Both the position numbers and the translations under genes were made by a program. A DNA stretch of 31,066 bases from Rhizophagus sp. LPA8_4_AMF. Its lineage: Eukaryota; Glomeromycota; Glomeromycetes; Glomerales; Glomeraceae. Shown piece by piece: positions 9,268 through 18,179 of the stretch (the stretch's first letter is position 1; each line of letters begins with the position of its first letter). The notes under the pieces are model-generated. The model ran no database searches. It had not been told where the DNA came from and was given only the letters and a program-made list of their open reading frames with translations. The DNA is taken from positions 1 to 31,066 of the forward strand of contig JADRCO010000553.1 in the NCBI GenBank assembly GCA_021464525.1. Reading direction: 5' to 3'.

Positions 9268-10788
9268 CTAATCAGTATCCACTATAAAGCTATGAGCGTC
9301 AACATATAACCAATCATATTTTTGAACTCTAATATTATGTAACTTGAATTCCTTCACTTCATTTTTCAAATCAAACAAATCTATAGAATTTTTCAAATTC
9401 TGGATAGCTAAATAATTGATTCTTTTTTTCTTCATAATATATTCTTTTACATAATGTAAAATATCGTCCCAACCTCTTTGAATTATTAACAATTTATTAA
9501 TAAAAATATCTTGAGAATCTTCTAAGAATATCATAAAATCATTTGCTTTAATAAAAAGATTTAAACTTAAGTATTCTAAATTAGAGGGGAGAGCTTGTCC
9601 TAAATTTTGTAATAAAGTCGAACTATTTCTAATCTTAACACTTGATGAATGATCACTGATTGAAAGATAATTAAGATTATATTTAATATTTTCGGTTAAA
9701 CTTGATATTTGAAAAGTAATCTGACTATCAAAACTAAGAAATTTGATATTTTTACAATATTTTATAACTGATTCAAATATTTGTTGTTCAAGTTCTAAAT
9801 GACTAGTATTTCCAAATTCAATATTTTCTAAATAATCACCAGATTTTTGTAATAATAATAGTAATGATTTATCAATTCCTGAGTTCTCATGTTTTTCATT
9901 CATAAATAAAGATTTTAATTTAAATGGTTTAGTTAAATTAACAATTTGTTGAATTAAATTATTATTTAAAAAAGAGCAATAAATAATATGAACTGATTCT
10001 AAAGAATTTAATTGTTCAAATATTTTATCTAGATAGGTTATAAATCTAAAACTGACATGATAGAAAATGATTTCATTTAAGGTATTTGAACAATTAGAAT
10101 CTTTTGATGTTAATAATGTTTGATATATAGGTAAATTATAGTAACATAATAAAATTTTTTTTAGATTTTTATGTGAATTAATAATTGGTGATAAACGATT
10201 TCTAGCTCCTATATTTCCATAGCAATCACTAACATAAAGATTTAAATTGCTAATATTTTGAAGGAAATTTGTATTCTTTAAAATCAACTCAATAATATTA
10301 TAAAAACATGTGTTACAATTCGTGACATGAATTTCAAGAGTATGTAAATTTACTTCATATTCAATAAAAGTTTTAAATAATGGTACGCATATATCAGTCA
10401 AGTTGATATTACGAGCTACTGTATTTTTACTAATAGTAATTTCAAACCATCTCTCAACATAAGAAATAAAATTATGTGTATTCAAATATTTTAAAAACTT
10501 CAGATAATTGAACAGTATATTCGAAGGCAATGAATTATTAATAATTTTATATTCAATTAATTTTGTTTTAATATCATCATCTAAATTATGTAAGTAAAAT
10601 TTAATAAAATTATAATTTCCGGTACCAACTGAAAAAGGATTTTCCCATAATAATGGAATCGCTAAACGACACCATAATCTGTTAACTAAAATGCATGAAT
10701 GTAGAGTTGAATAATCATTCTGAAAATGATTTATAATTTTATATGTTAATTCAGGTAAATTTCCTGAAAATACTTTTGAACATGTCAT
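9268..10788 (-). CDS. F-box protein with leucine-rich C-terminal region (paralog 3)
   Basis: Intronless protein of 506 residues from the chosen start at 10788 (MTCSKVF), which aligns with the starts of paralogs 1 and 2. An in-frame Met at 10824 would add 12 residues. The F-box at about residues 10-52 keeps LVNRLWCRLAIPLLWENPF. The Leu/Ile/Asn-rich remainder aligns with its neighbours but is more diverged, for example in the loop after IENIEFG. Each paralog has an uninterrupted frame, so all three look functional. The role would be substrate choice for a Skp1-Cullin-F-box ubiquitin ligase. Confidence 0.9.
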   Translation of the reverse strand: MTCSKVFSGNLPELTYKIINHFQNDYSTLHSCILVNRLWCRLAIPLLWENPFSVGTGNYNFIKFYLHNLDDDIKTKLIEYKIINNSLPSNILFNYLKFLKYLNTHNFISYVERWFEITISKNTVARNINLTDICVPLFKTFIEYEVNLHTLEIHVTNCNTCFYNIIELILKNTNFLQNISNLNLYVSDCYGNIGARNRLSPIINSHKNLKKILLCYYNLPIYQTLLTSKDSNCSNTLNEIIFYHVSFRFITYLDKIFEQLNSLESVHIIYCSFLNNNLIQQIVNLTKPFKLKSLFMNEKHENSGIDKSLLLLLQKSGDYLENIEFGNTSHLELEQQIFESVIKYCKNIKFLSFDSQITFQISSLTENIKYNLNYLSISDHSSSVKIRNSSTLLQNLGQALPSNLEYLSLNLFIKANDFMIFLEDSQDIFINKLLIIQRGWDDILHYVKEYIMKKKRINYLAIQNLKNSIDLFDLKNEVKEFKLHNIRVQKYDWLYVDAHSFIVDTD

Positions 10789-10839
10789 ATTGTAATTGAA
10801 AGTGAAAAAAGAGAGAGGTAACAAAAATTTTTTTTATTG

Positions 10840-10917
10840 TAACGCCGAACAGGGTAATTTATAACAAATTTTCGGATTAATGATTCCGATATTGTCGTAC
10901 AATTAATTGTGTGACAT
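10840..10917 (-). promoter_or_regulatory. Conserved 5' flank of F-box paralog 3
   Basis: TAACGCCGAAC at 10840-10850 and GATTCCGATATTGTCGTAC at 10882-10900 repeat the two upstream blocks of paralogs 1 and 2. They lie about 52 and 94 bases before the start codon. The TTAATTGTGTG block follows at 10903-10913. Confidence 0.55.
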
Positions 10918-10983
10918 GCTTCAATAATCTAGTATTAGATTAATGTATAGAGATCGACAAGTTCTACTGCGTCATTTCAGGGC

Positions 10984-11021
10984 CAGAATTACATAATGCT
11001 GCTTGGCATTATCAAATTCTG
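10984..11021. repeat. Hairpin-forming inverted repeat
   Basis: CAGAATT and ATAATG pair with CATTAT and AATTCTG across a short central loop, giving a nearly perfect 15-16 base-pair stem. It is probably a small palindromic element or its scar. Confidence 0.6.
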
Positions 11022-11270
11022 TACTAATACAATTCGTTTAGGATTACCCTTTTATTCTTTCCTAGAAATCGAATTATTTACACCGTAAGGTAAGTCACAA
11101 TAAATTAGACTTTGGTTTGCTTTTTATCTTATAAGTTTAATTCGCGTAAATTATGATAAATCAAATTATCATTTCACTCAATTTCTTTGATAAATTGTCA
11201 TTAATAATAATAATTCTTCAATTATCAAATACTAATTTAAATAAAATATACTATCATATTATTGATCAAC
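11022..11270. other. AT-rich spacer
   Basis: No gene or repeat is seen here beyond AT-rich sequence. Confidence 0.4.
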
Positions 11271-11274
11271 AGCA

Positions 11275-11390
11275 GTATCTTGAGAATTTTTAAGAATATT
11301 TCAAACTTGCTTTAATGCTAAATTTAAAATATTCTAATTTAGAAGAAAGAGATTGTTCTAATTCTACTGAACTACATTCAATAATATGAA
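11275..11390 (-). pseudogene. Decayed fragment of an F-box paralog
   Basis: The DNA matches the 3' part of paralog 1 (around 3555-3680) in order. Shared blocks include a TCTTGwGAATTnT-like stretch, AGAATATTTCAAA, CTTGCTTTAATG, ATATTCTAATTTAGAAG and ACTGAACTACATTCA. Matching blocks are separated by small gaps and the frame is lost. This indicates that the cluster once had at least a fourth member. The coordinates are the part I can align by eye; similarity fades on both sides. Confidence 0.65.
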
Positions 11391-11925
11391 TACTTGACAA
11401 TTGATAAGTTCTGGATACATATTAACCAGATTCAATTGGTGACCCGCCAATACTGCAATATCGATAAGTATGAACTTTATTTTACTACTCAAGGAAAACA
11501 TTTCAATAAGGTCCATGCATATTATTTACATTTACTTAATATAGCACACAAGTAAAAAAATTAGGAGAATTCGATTGATCAACAACGTTAAGATATTATT
11601 ATTTCTCTTTTATCATGATCATCTCTATTATTCATACATTGATATTATTTATATTAGTTTGTTGTTTCTATATTATTTTCGTTCCGTATGAATTTAGTAT
11701 CTTTCACTTATAAATCGTTCAGTAATATTGATTAAATATTCATAAATTGTGCTTTTAGTTAATTTGTTTAAATAATAGACATGATAATTTTCAAATGAAC
11801 TAATAAATTAAAAAGAAAATTACAAAAATGAAAATGAAACTACTGGCGTTGACGTTGAAGAAGATTTATTTTGTTATACATTTAACTAGCTTATAAAATT
11901 AATATCTAGTTAATGTAAAGATCAC
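11391..11925. other. Spacer upstream of the Uma2-like gene
   Basis: No gene is seen. AT-rich sequence leads into the TATA-like element at 11926. Confidence 0.45.
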
Positions 11926-11933
11926 TATAAATA
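11926..11933 (+). promoter_or_regulatory. TATA-like box of the Uma2-like gene
   Basis: TATAAATA lies 66-73 bases before the ATG at 11999 and only 3-10 bases before the ATG at 11936. Transcription usually starts about 30 bases or more past such a box, so this argues for the downstream ATG codons (11993 or 11999) as the start. Confidence 0.4.
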
Positions 11934-11998
11934 TTATGCCTCACATAATACAGTATCACATAATGTCTCACTTTTTATTTTTACTATTTACTATGAAC

Positions 11999-12556
11999 AT
12001 GTCTGAGCAAAAAATGCAAGAAAACTTCAACCTTGACAACTTAAATCTCAACCGGTGCTATACTATAGGAGGAATTTGCAAAAAACTCAAGTTCAGTTCT
12101 ATTGAAATTAACAGAAAGCCAGTAAATCATTTTGAACTTGACAAAAATGGAAAACTTGTGCCTATGCCACCGACAGTCATTTTAATGGAGGCCGTTGTCG
12201 GTGAAATTGCAGCACAACTCCACAATTGGAACATGTGGTTTCAACAGAATGGTATTATAACAACTTCGCAAGGTGGACATGACTTCAATGTTGGCGGCCA
12301 AAGAATGGTCAGAGCTTCAGATGTTGCATTTTTAACTAGGGATGTATATAATGGTTTGACTCAACAGCAACACTTATCCTTTCAAGGTAATCCTTTCTCT
12401 CTGATATTCACTGTTGAAGTTGCAGATCTCTCAAATAGTTTAGTTTTCCAAGAACTAGATCATAAAATAGAAAATGATTATTTTGCAACAGAATCGAGTG
12501 TACGACTTGTATGGCTGGTAGACTCAGAGAACAAACAAATTCATTTATATAGTTGA
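11999..12556 (+). CDS. Uma2-like PD-(D/E)XK nuclease-fold protein, frame ends early
   Basis: From the ATG at 11999 (MSEQKMQENF) the frame gives 185 residues; the ATG at 11936 would add 21. The start at 11999 is preferred because of the TATA-like box at 11926 and an A at -3. The protein fits the Uma2 family (Pfam PF05685), best known from bacteria and annotated as putative restriction endonuclease. Visible are the entry motif FELDKNGKLVPMPP, then RASDVAFLTRD with the family Asp (about residue 108), FTVEVADLSNS with the Glu (about 140), a Lys in LDHKIENDYF (about 156), and VRLVWLVDSENKQIHLYS. The frame meets TGA at 12554-12556, but family-typical sequence continues in the same frame beyond it. 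The gene is therefore either recently disabled or carries a sequence error. Its host function is unknown. Confidence 0.75.
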   Translation: MSEQKMQENFNLDNLNLNRCYTIGGICKKLKFSSIEINRKPVNHFELDKNGKLVPMPPTVILMEAVVGEIAAQLHNWNMWFQQNGIITTSQGGHDFNVGGQRMVRASDVAFLTRDVYNGLTQQQHLSFQGNPFSLIFTVEVADLSNSLVFQELDHKIENDYFATESSVRLVWLVDSENKQIHLYS

Positions 12557-12959
12557 GGTATGAGTCGATATCAATGGAGATGGAGAGACATTAATGGTAG
12601 TAATATTTTACCTGGCTTTGCATTGCATGTGCTGGAGATTGATGAAGTTATTGGAGTATATTGTTTTTATCCTTATTACTGTTTTTTTATGCTATATATT
12701 CTGTTGCTTATTTTATTTTGTAATCATTCGTAGGAATCAGAATCAGAAAGTTCGAGTTCATCAGAAAGTTCACACTTCACAAGAGACAAGAAGTTCAAAT
12801 GGGTCAGAAATGTCAGTATCTAGTAGAGAGAGTTCGGAAGGGACAGGATCTTCGGATAGTTCAGGAAGTGTTAACTGTCCTAGATGTGGTGAACCCTTTG
12901 ATGACGATTTTGAGTTTATGGTGCATTATAAAGGTGAACATGCACATTTACGAAGATGA
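12557..12959 (+). pseudogene. Expected Uma2 C-terminus, intron, Ser/Glu-rich linker and C2H2 zinc finger
   Basis: Directly after the TGA the same frame reads WRWRDINGSNILPGFALHVL and ends EIDEVIG. LPGF is the usual end of Uma2 domains. A probable intron follows, 12656-12733 (GTATAT...TCGTAG). The next exon starts with ESESESSSSESS in the phase expected. After about 12780 the sensible frame changes, giving a Ser/Glu-rich linker and CPRCGEPF...HYKGEH, a C-x2-C-x12-H-x4-H zinc finger, before the stop at 12957-12959. The likely ancestral product was a Uma2 domain with a C-terminal DNA- or RNA-binding finger. The in-frame stop and the frame change suggest recent decay, unless assembly errors explain both. 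Confidence 0.55.
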
Positions 12960-13160
12960 AGACGAAGAAATAATGGATAGAGCAGTTAATTGTGTAATTT
13001 TCAGTTGTTAACCATTTACACATAATCTTGTCTAAAAAATTAAAAAGTATTCTGCACGTATTTAAGCAATACTATATTAGAAATTTAAAATAATTCATAT
13101 ACTATATCTTAAGAATCAAATATGTAATTGTGATTTTGCATGAATTTGCTGTTGCATGCT
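12960..13160. other. 3' flank of the Uma2-like locus
   Basis: AT-rich, no gene seen. Confidence 0.4.
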
Positions 13161-13725
13161 TACTTTGCAATAAATTTGATTTTACTGATCTGAGGTCATT
13201 CTTGCAGATGCATCTGTGTAGAAAACATACTCTTCATCCTTTTCTTCTTACGGTTTTAACCATTTTTTTGTAACTCTTTTCTGTAAATTTCTTCTTTACA
13301 TATATCTTCGATCATATTGATTCTATCTATTAGAGGACATTGTAGGCAATTGTTAACATACAGGGTAAATTAACGTTTGCAATTGCAATAATATCTTTTA
13401 GTACACATTTGAAACATAATACATAATCTATTTCATAAATAATTTAATGAAAAAGAATAAGAGGATTTAATTTTATTAAATAAAATATTTCTTCAAATCT
13501 TTCCCATCCTGTGATCTATGTACATTCCTTTTAACTCTTCGTATTTCCATTTACTGAGTTCATATATACTAATAACTCCTCTATTATCCCAATTTTTAAC
13601 TAATTCTTTAAGAATTGACCTTTGTTACAGTAGTTTCATATGTGATTTGACGCTAAGTTTTAAATCTATTTCTTCTGTTATCAATTGTGAAACATACATT
13701 ATATTTATTGATTTAAGCTTTTAGC
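13160..13725 (-). pseudogene. Broken coding relic, possible retroelement remnant
   Basis: Minus-strand stretches read as real protein rather than noise. Near 13630-13505 is a Lys/Glu/Trp-rich piece containing NWDNRGVISIYELSKWKYEE. Near 13355-13260 is a piece containing CLQCPLIDRINMIEDICKEE. Near 13235-13185 is EYVFYTDASARMT, which resembles the first motif of RNase H (YTDGS/YTDAS) as found in retroelements. The block is broken in several places and no end repeats or reverse transcriptase motif were found. The family therefore stays open (LINE or other retroelement). The first piece may belong to an unrelated gene. Confidence 0.35.
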
Positions 13726-14042
13726 ACTTCTGTGAAATAATTTTATTTTATTTTATTCTTCTTTTACCTTTACTTTAGAAAAGTAAGAAAGGTAATCACC
13801 ATGGGCAAATTATATAAATAAATTCCAGAGGTTACGTCAGATAACGTGAAATCTATCTAAGAAATTTGACTAAACCCACTCTTCGTAAAAATAACTAGAT
13901 ATGAATAAGGAAGAAAAACATAATGTAAACGTCTAATCTAAAACCAGGTCGTATTGGTCTTTCACTAATAAGTGTTATTCGTAAATATTGGAATGATGCC
14001 TTTATTAAAAAACTGCGATGCTATTTCATAAATGAAAAAAAG
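13726..14042. other. Spacer
   Basis: No gene recognised. The minus strand has an AT-rich stretch and a polypyrimidine run at 13740-13775. Confidence 0.35.
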
Positions 14043-14970
14043 TTAATGTGTGTTCGTATGGGAGCTTGAATTGGGCGTAAGGAAATCTTCCCTATCCGTT
14101 TTGTGACGTTCCAAAGTAATGACTTCTTGATCGTTTCCTGGCGGCATTAAAGGTCGATATTTCAAAAAGATGTTAGAATCGGTAAGAATGCTATAAGCAT
14201 TGGACTCCAGTCGAATAAAAGGTGTAAAGACTTGTTCTAAAATTGGAGCAGGAGGGGGTTTAATATTCAAGCTGGTAGGTGTATCAGATGAAGGAAATTT
14301 GAAAAATTGACGAACGAAATCACAAAATCCGCCTTTGTACAAAGGACGTGAAGAGTAAAAGAAAGTTCCTGTGTTCCTGTTTACTAGTTCAACGTTCCGT
14401 AGAATAATAAGGTGTATTAGACATGTGATTAATAGCTTCCTAAGCTAATTGTTTTTTCCGTTCCGGTGATAAAGAGGGAATAGATTTGCGATGAATTTTT
14501 GAGGTATATGTTGGATAGTCCTTTAACTTTGCCATTAATAGGAATATTTGAACTATTTTTAGAGACTTCAGGAGCAGTAGTGATTTCATTATGTTTTGAC
14601 TGAGTCAACTGAAACCGGATAATCTGGTTTCATCGTTCAATTTGTTGTCGTGAGCGGATAATATCAAATTCAAGTGATTTATACACTTTGTAGAACGTTG
14701 GCGGCCGGGCTAAAAGACGACCCGATATTCTGATAAATTCAATATTATGTGGGTTGTAGTATCTTTTGATTGCAGCGGTGTAATGTACACCGAAACATTT
14801 ATTTTGAAATATGTTGTGGTTGTTAGTATAAATTTCGAAAATGTTACATCGACTATGTGAAAGGTTAATTTGTATGTGGTGTTTTGTGCAATGCCAACAA
14901 CATAAGCCACTGGTATAGAACAGGTAGGTTGACAGGGTAAATAATATGGGAAGTGCAATAAAAAAGAGGG
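14043..14970 (-). pseudogene. Broken gene of unrecognised family
   Basis: The minus strand carries about 300 codons of protein-like sequence spread over more than one frame. In order it shows a Cys/His motif LCCWHCTKHH (about 14910-14880), KRYYNPHNIEFIRISGRLL (about 14770-14715), PPTFYKVYKSLEFDIIRSRQ, SKIHRKSIPSLSPERKKQLA (about 14505-14445), TGTFFYSSRPLYKGGFCDFV (about 14375-14315), then IKPPPAPILEQVFTPFIRLE and a PGNDQEVITLERHKTD end. I do not recognise the family. The Cys/His motif followed by a basic ARPP segment weakly recalls the zinc-ribbon late transcription factor of large DNA viruses, but this is a guess. The block is broken in a few places and is treated as a fossil. Its 5' flank is the duplicated segment at 14968-15370. 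Confidence 0.4.
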
Positions 14971-15370
14971 AAACTTAAAAATTTTTAGTATCTTTGGTTA
15001 TTAAGCTAACTTTGTTCATGTGATCATGATCGGCAAAATGAACCAATAAAAAAAAATTTTGATCAAATTTGGATTTCCCCCTTTCTATTGATCCATTACA
15101 GATAAATTACGTAATGTTTGTAAGAAAATTTATAAAAGTTGTCGGTTTTCTATTTTTATCAGGGTTTACGGGGAAACTTAAAAATTTTTAGTATCTTTGG
15201 TTATTAAGCTAACTTTGTTCATGTGATCATGATCGGCAAAATGAACCAATAAAAAAAAATTTTGATCAAATTTGGATTTCCCCCTTTCTATTGATCCATT
15301 ACAGATAAATTACGTAATGTTTGTAAGAAAATTTATAAAAGTTGTCGGTATTCTATTTTTATCAGGGTTT
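14968..15370. repeat. 203-bp near-identical tandem duplication
   Basis: Copy 1 covers 14968-15170 and copy 2 covers 15171-15370. Both start GGGAAACTTAAAAATTTTTA and run to ATCAGGGTTT. I find one difference (GTCGGTTTTC versus GTCGGTATTC), so the duplication is very recent or conserved by conversion. Read on the minus strand, each copy includes TTTTATAAATTTTC, a possible TATA box facing the broken gene at 14043-14970. Confidence 0.9.
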
Positions 15371-16072
15371 GCTGTGTACAATCTATTTTTAAAGGCTAGT
15401 AATTTGTCTGAGTAACTGTTGTAATGGAAATATTTATCTATTATTTTATATTCTTTGGGAATAAATAGGAAAAGACGAACGTGTGAAATAAGCTAATAAC
15501 GTAGTTCATGTTGGTTACCTTATTGAAGGACCTAAACACTTTTTGTATATTTGATGGTAAATCTTCGTTGTTGGTTAAGACAAAGAAATCACGGTTGTAA
15601 ACGCTGAATAACTTTTAAGAAATTCAATTTACTTTGCTCAAACTACGCTCTGAAATATTTTGTTCATACTTTAAAAGTTATTTAATAATATTTCTTTAAA
15701 ATGGGTTTATTTTTAAGGAAATAATATTTTGGTTTGCTTTTATTTTATAAAATATTTTAGGAATACGTTCAGTTAATTTTTATAAAATTAAATTCATAAT
15801 GCGTTGCGACGTTGCGTAAACAATTGGTCACTACTAAAAATTTATTGGTTAATAATCATGTGATTTCATAGTCAAATCCAACAATTTAAAAAATAATTTC
15901 ATTTTGACATTGGTCATTCCAGGAACGAAATCCCTGATCATAAACACAATAAACACATGTTCTAGTTAGAAAAATATACATATCAAAAAATTTAAAATTA
16001 AATTTTTTTTTATTTAAAAAATATATATATATATTAAAAAATATAAATTTATAAAATATGAAATCAAAATGG
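15371..16072. other. Spacer downstream of the glycosyltransferase gene
   Basis: No gene seen. It contains a short TATATATATATATA run near 16021-16034, just beyond the stop of the minus-strand glycosyltransferase gene. Confidence 0.45.
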
Positions 16073-18101
16073 TTATTCTCTTTTTGATTTTCGATTATCG
16101 GGCGAAAGATTCATTAAAAATCTAAATAATTTAATTAATTTAACTATAATAAACCCGATAATACTAAGAGTGATGCCTAATAAAATTGCGAAAATATCAA
16201 GATTATTTGCTCTAATAAATCCCATTCTAGTATCAGCAGGAAACCATTCCTTTAAAAAGTCATTATTAACATCTTCAACAAAAGTACTACTATGTAACAT
16301 ATATTCAATCAAATCAGCAGCTCTAAACTTTCTCTTACTATTAATTTTAGCTAAAACTTTCATTCTTTCAGAATTTTTCTTTACGTTCTCATCTTTTAAT
16401 AATGAATCTATTTTACTTAAAATGTCATTAACATTCAAAGTACCTAAATTTAACGATGATGCCACACCAGCTGTAATCAATTTTTGTGCGTTACCCATCT
16501 GATCACCACCAAAAGGTAAAACTAACACAGGTGTACCAGTATATAGAGTTTCATGAGCACTTCCTGCACCTCCATGACTAAAGAACAACTTCGTATTAGT
16601 ATGATTAAGTACAGTGAATTGTGGAGCAAATTCTGTAATATGGATATGTGGATGTTCGTTATTTAGTATTGATGAAGTTTGAACTTGTGTACCATCAGAT
16701 AACTTTAATGTAGGATGGAAATTATCTTTTGATGTCTCAACTAATGCCCAAACTACGCCATCAATTATTTTTTTATTGATTGCTTCTATAAACGATTGTA
16801 AAAATTTACTGTTGTTATCAGTGGTTGTAAAGTAACGTGTTCCAAAGGCTACATATAAAACACGTTCGTGCCCATTCATAAAATCAGAAAGTTCAGGTGA
16901 AAGTGGTGGATATTCTTCTGATAATATCGGTCCGATTTCCTAAGAATGAAAAAAAAAAGGAAATTAAATATTAACATTTTATCAAATTCCATAAATAGTA
17001 TAATAAAGAAATACTATTATTTACCTGAACATACGGTGGTAAAGTCTGTGGTGGCTATAAGCAAGAAAAAAAAGTTTTGATTTAAAAAAAAACCTTCGCT
17101 TTTAATAACCTAAACAATCTTACTATTAATAATTTATTTATTAATAATTACCTCAAAACCGAAGAAAGTATCAACTAAAATTAAAGAGGATTTTGCACCT
17201 CTTCCAAAAGAAATATTACCAGGTTCAACATTCATTTGTTTTCTTACATCATTCATTTGATTCATAATGCTATTAAATGAATAAATAAATAGTAAAGGTT
17301 CAATGAAATTACATCTGAATCTTTCCAAAATTGATGCATCTTCTAATGAGATGTTACAACCGAACATCGGATCAGATTTATATGGCTTAGGATCCATTAC
17401 TAAATAAATATGAAAATAGGAGAGAATATTATTAATGATAATTTTATAAAATAAAATAGAATAAAAATTAGAAAAAAAAAAATGTTTTATAATTACTTCG
17501 AAGTCCCGAAGTGAATCCAACAACAGGTTTATTTAAAGTGTGAGCAATGTCTATACAAGCATCATTTAGCATCAAATCGCAAAAAAATAAGTCAATATTG
17601 TACTCTTCAGAAACACTTTTGTATGTTTCGTATACTCTTTTGTAGGATTTTGCGCCTTTTTCCAAAAGTTTTGTCATTTTTTTAAAAGTAAGTGCTTCGT
17701 TATTGATTTCAACTCCAACATCTCTCAAGCTTATTTTGGGACCTAATGAAATTTGCTTGATAGCTGGGTATTCTATTGATGTTTCGTTTTCTCCTGACGC
17801 TACTAAAATCACCTATACGGTATATTGAGAATGAAAAATATGAATAAGCCGATCTAAGATACGTTGAATAAACGAAAATTCTTACATTGTAACCTCTTTC
17901 AACCAATATCGTAGCAATATCTAACATTGGTTTAACATGACTTCTACCGCCCGGAAAAGAAGCAAACAAAATATTTTTAGGTATGTTTGAGCGATCTATA
18001 TCAACTCCTCTAGAAATATAATTTTGTGCCGCAGTATTGACATTGACAAATACCAATAGGAAAGGAATCAATAATAATATAAGTGATTTTCTTTTAATCA
18101 T
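16073..18101 (-). CDS. UDP-glycosyltransferase, GT1 / UDP-glucuronosyltransferase-like, membrane-anchored
   Basis: Five exons join without a break: 18101-17886, 17812-17497, 17399-17152, 17054-17025 and 16939-16073. All introns are GT-AG and phases match, giving 558 residues. Residues about 1-24 form a signal peptide (KSLILLLIPFLLVFV). Residues 44-58 (ILFASFPGGRSHVKP) contain His55, the likely catalytic base of GT-B fold GT1 enzymes. Residues 389-417 (FFSHGGAGSAHE...PFGGDQ) form the UDP-sugar signature with the HGG and DQ ends. Residues about 519-540 (ILLGITLSIIGFIIVKLI) form a membrane helix before a basic tail, as in UDP-glucuronosyltransferases and fungal sterol or sphingolipid transferases. 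It probably acts in the ER/Golgi lumen; acceptor unknown. The fourth exon has only 30 bases (PPQTLPPYVQ). Confidence 0.9.
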
Positions 18102-18156
18102 TTTTTGTTGATTTTTAATAATGAATATTAACTATGGGATATACCAAATTCCTCTT

Positions 18157-18179
18157 TATATATATATATATATATATAT
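18157..18179. promoter_or_regulatory. (TA)n run upstream of the glycosyltransferase gene
   Basis: An uninterrupted TA repeat lies 56-78 bases upstream of the start codon at 18101, a position where it could serve as the TATA region. It is also a microsatellite likely to vary in length between isolates. Confidence 0.35.

Noticed and set aside
16170-16502. 110-codon plus-strand frame
   Set aside because: Antisense shadow of the last glycosyltransferase exon.
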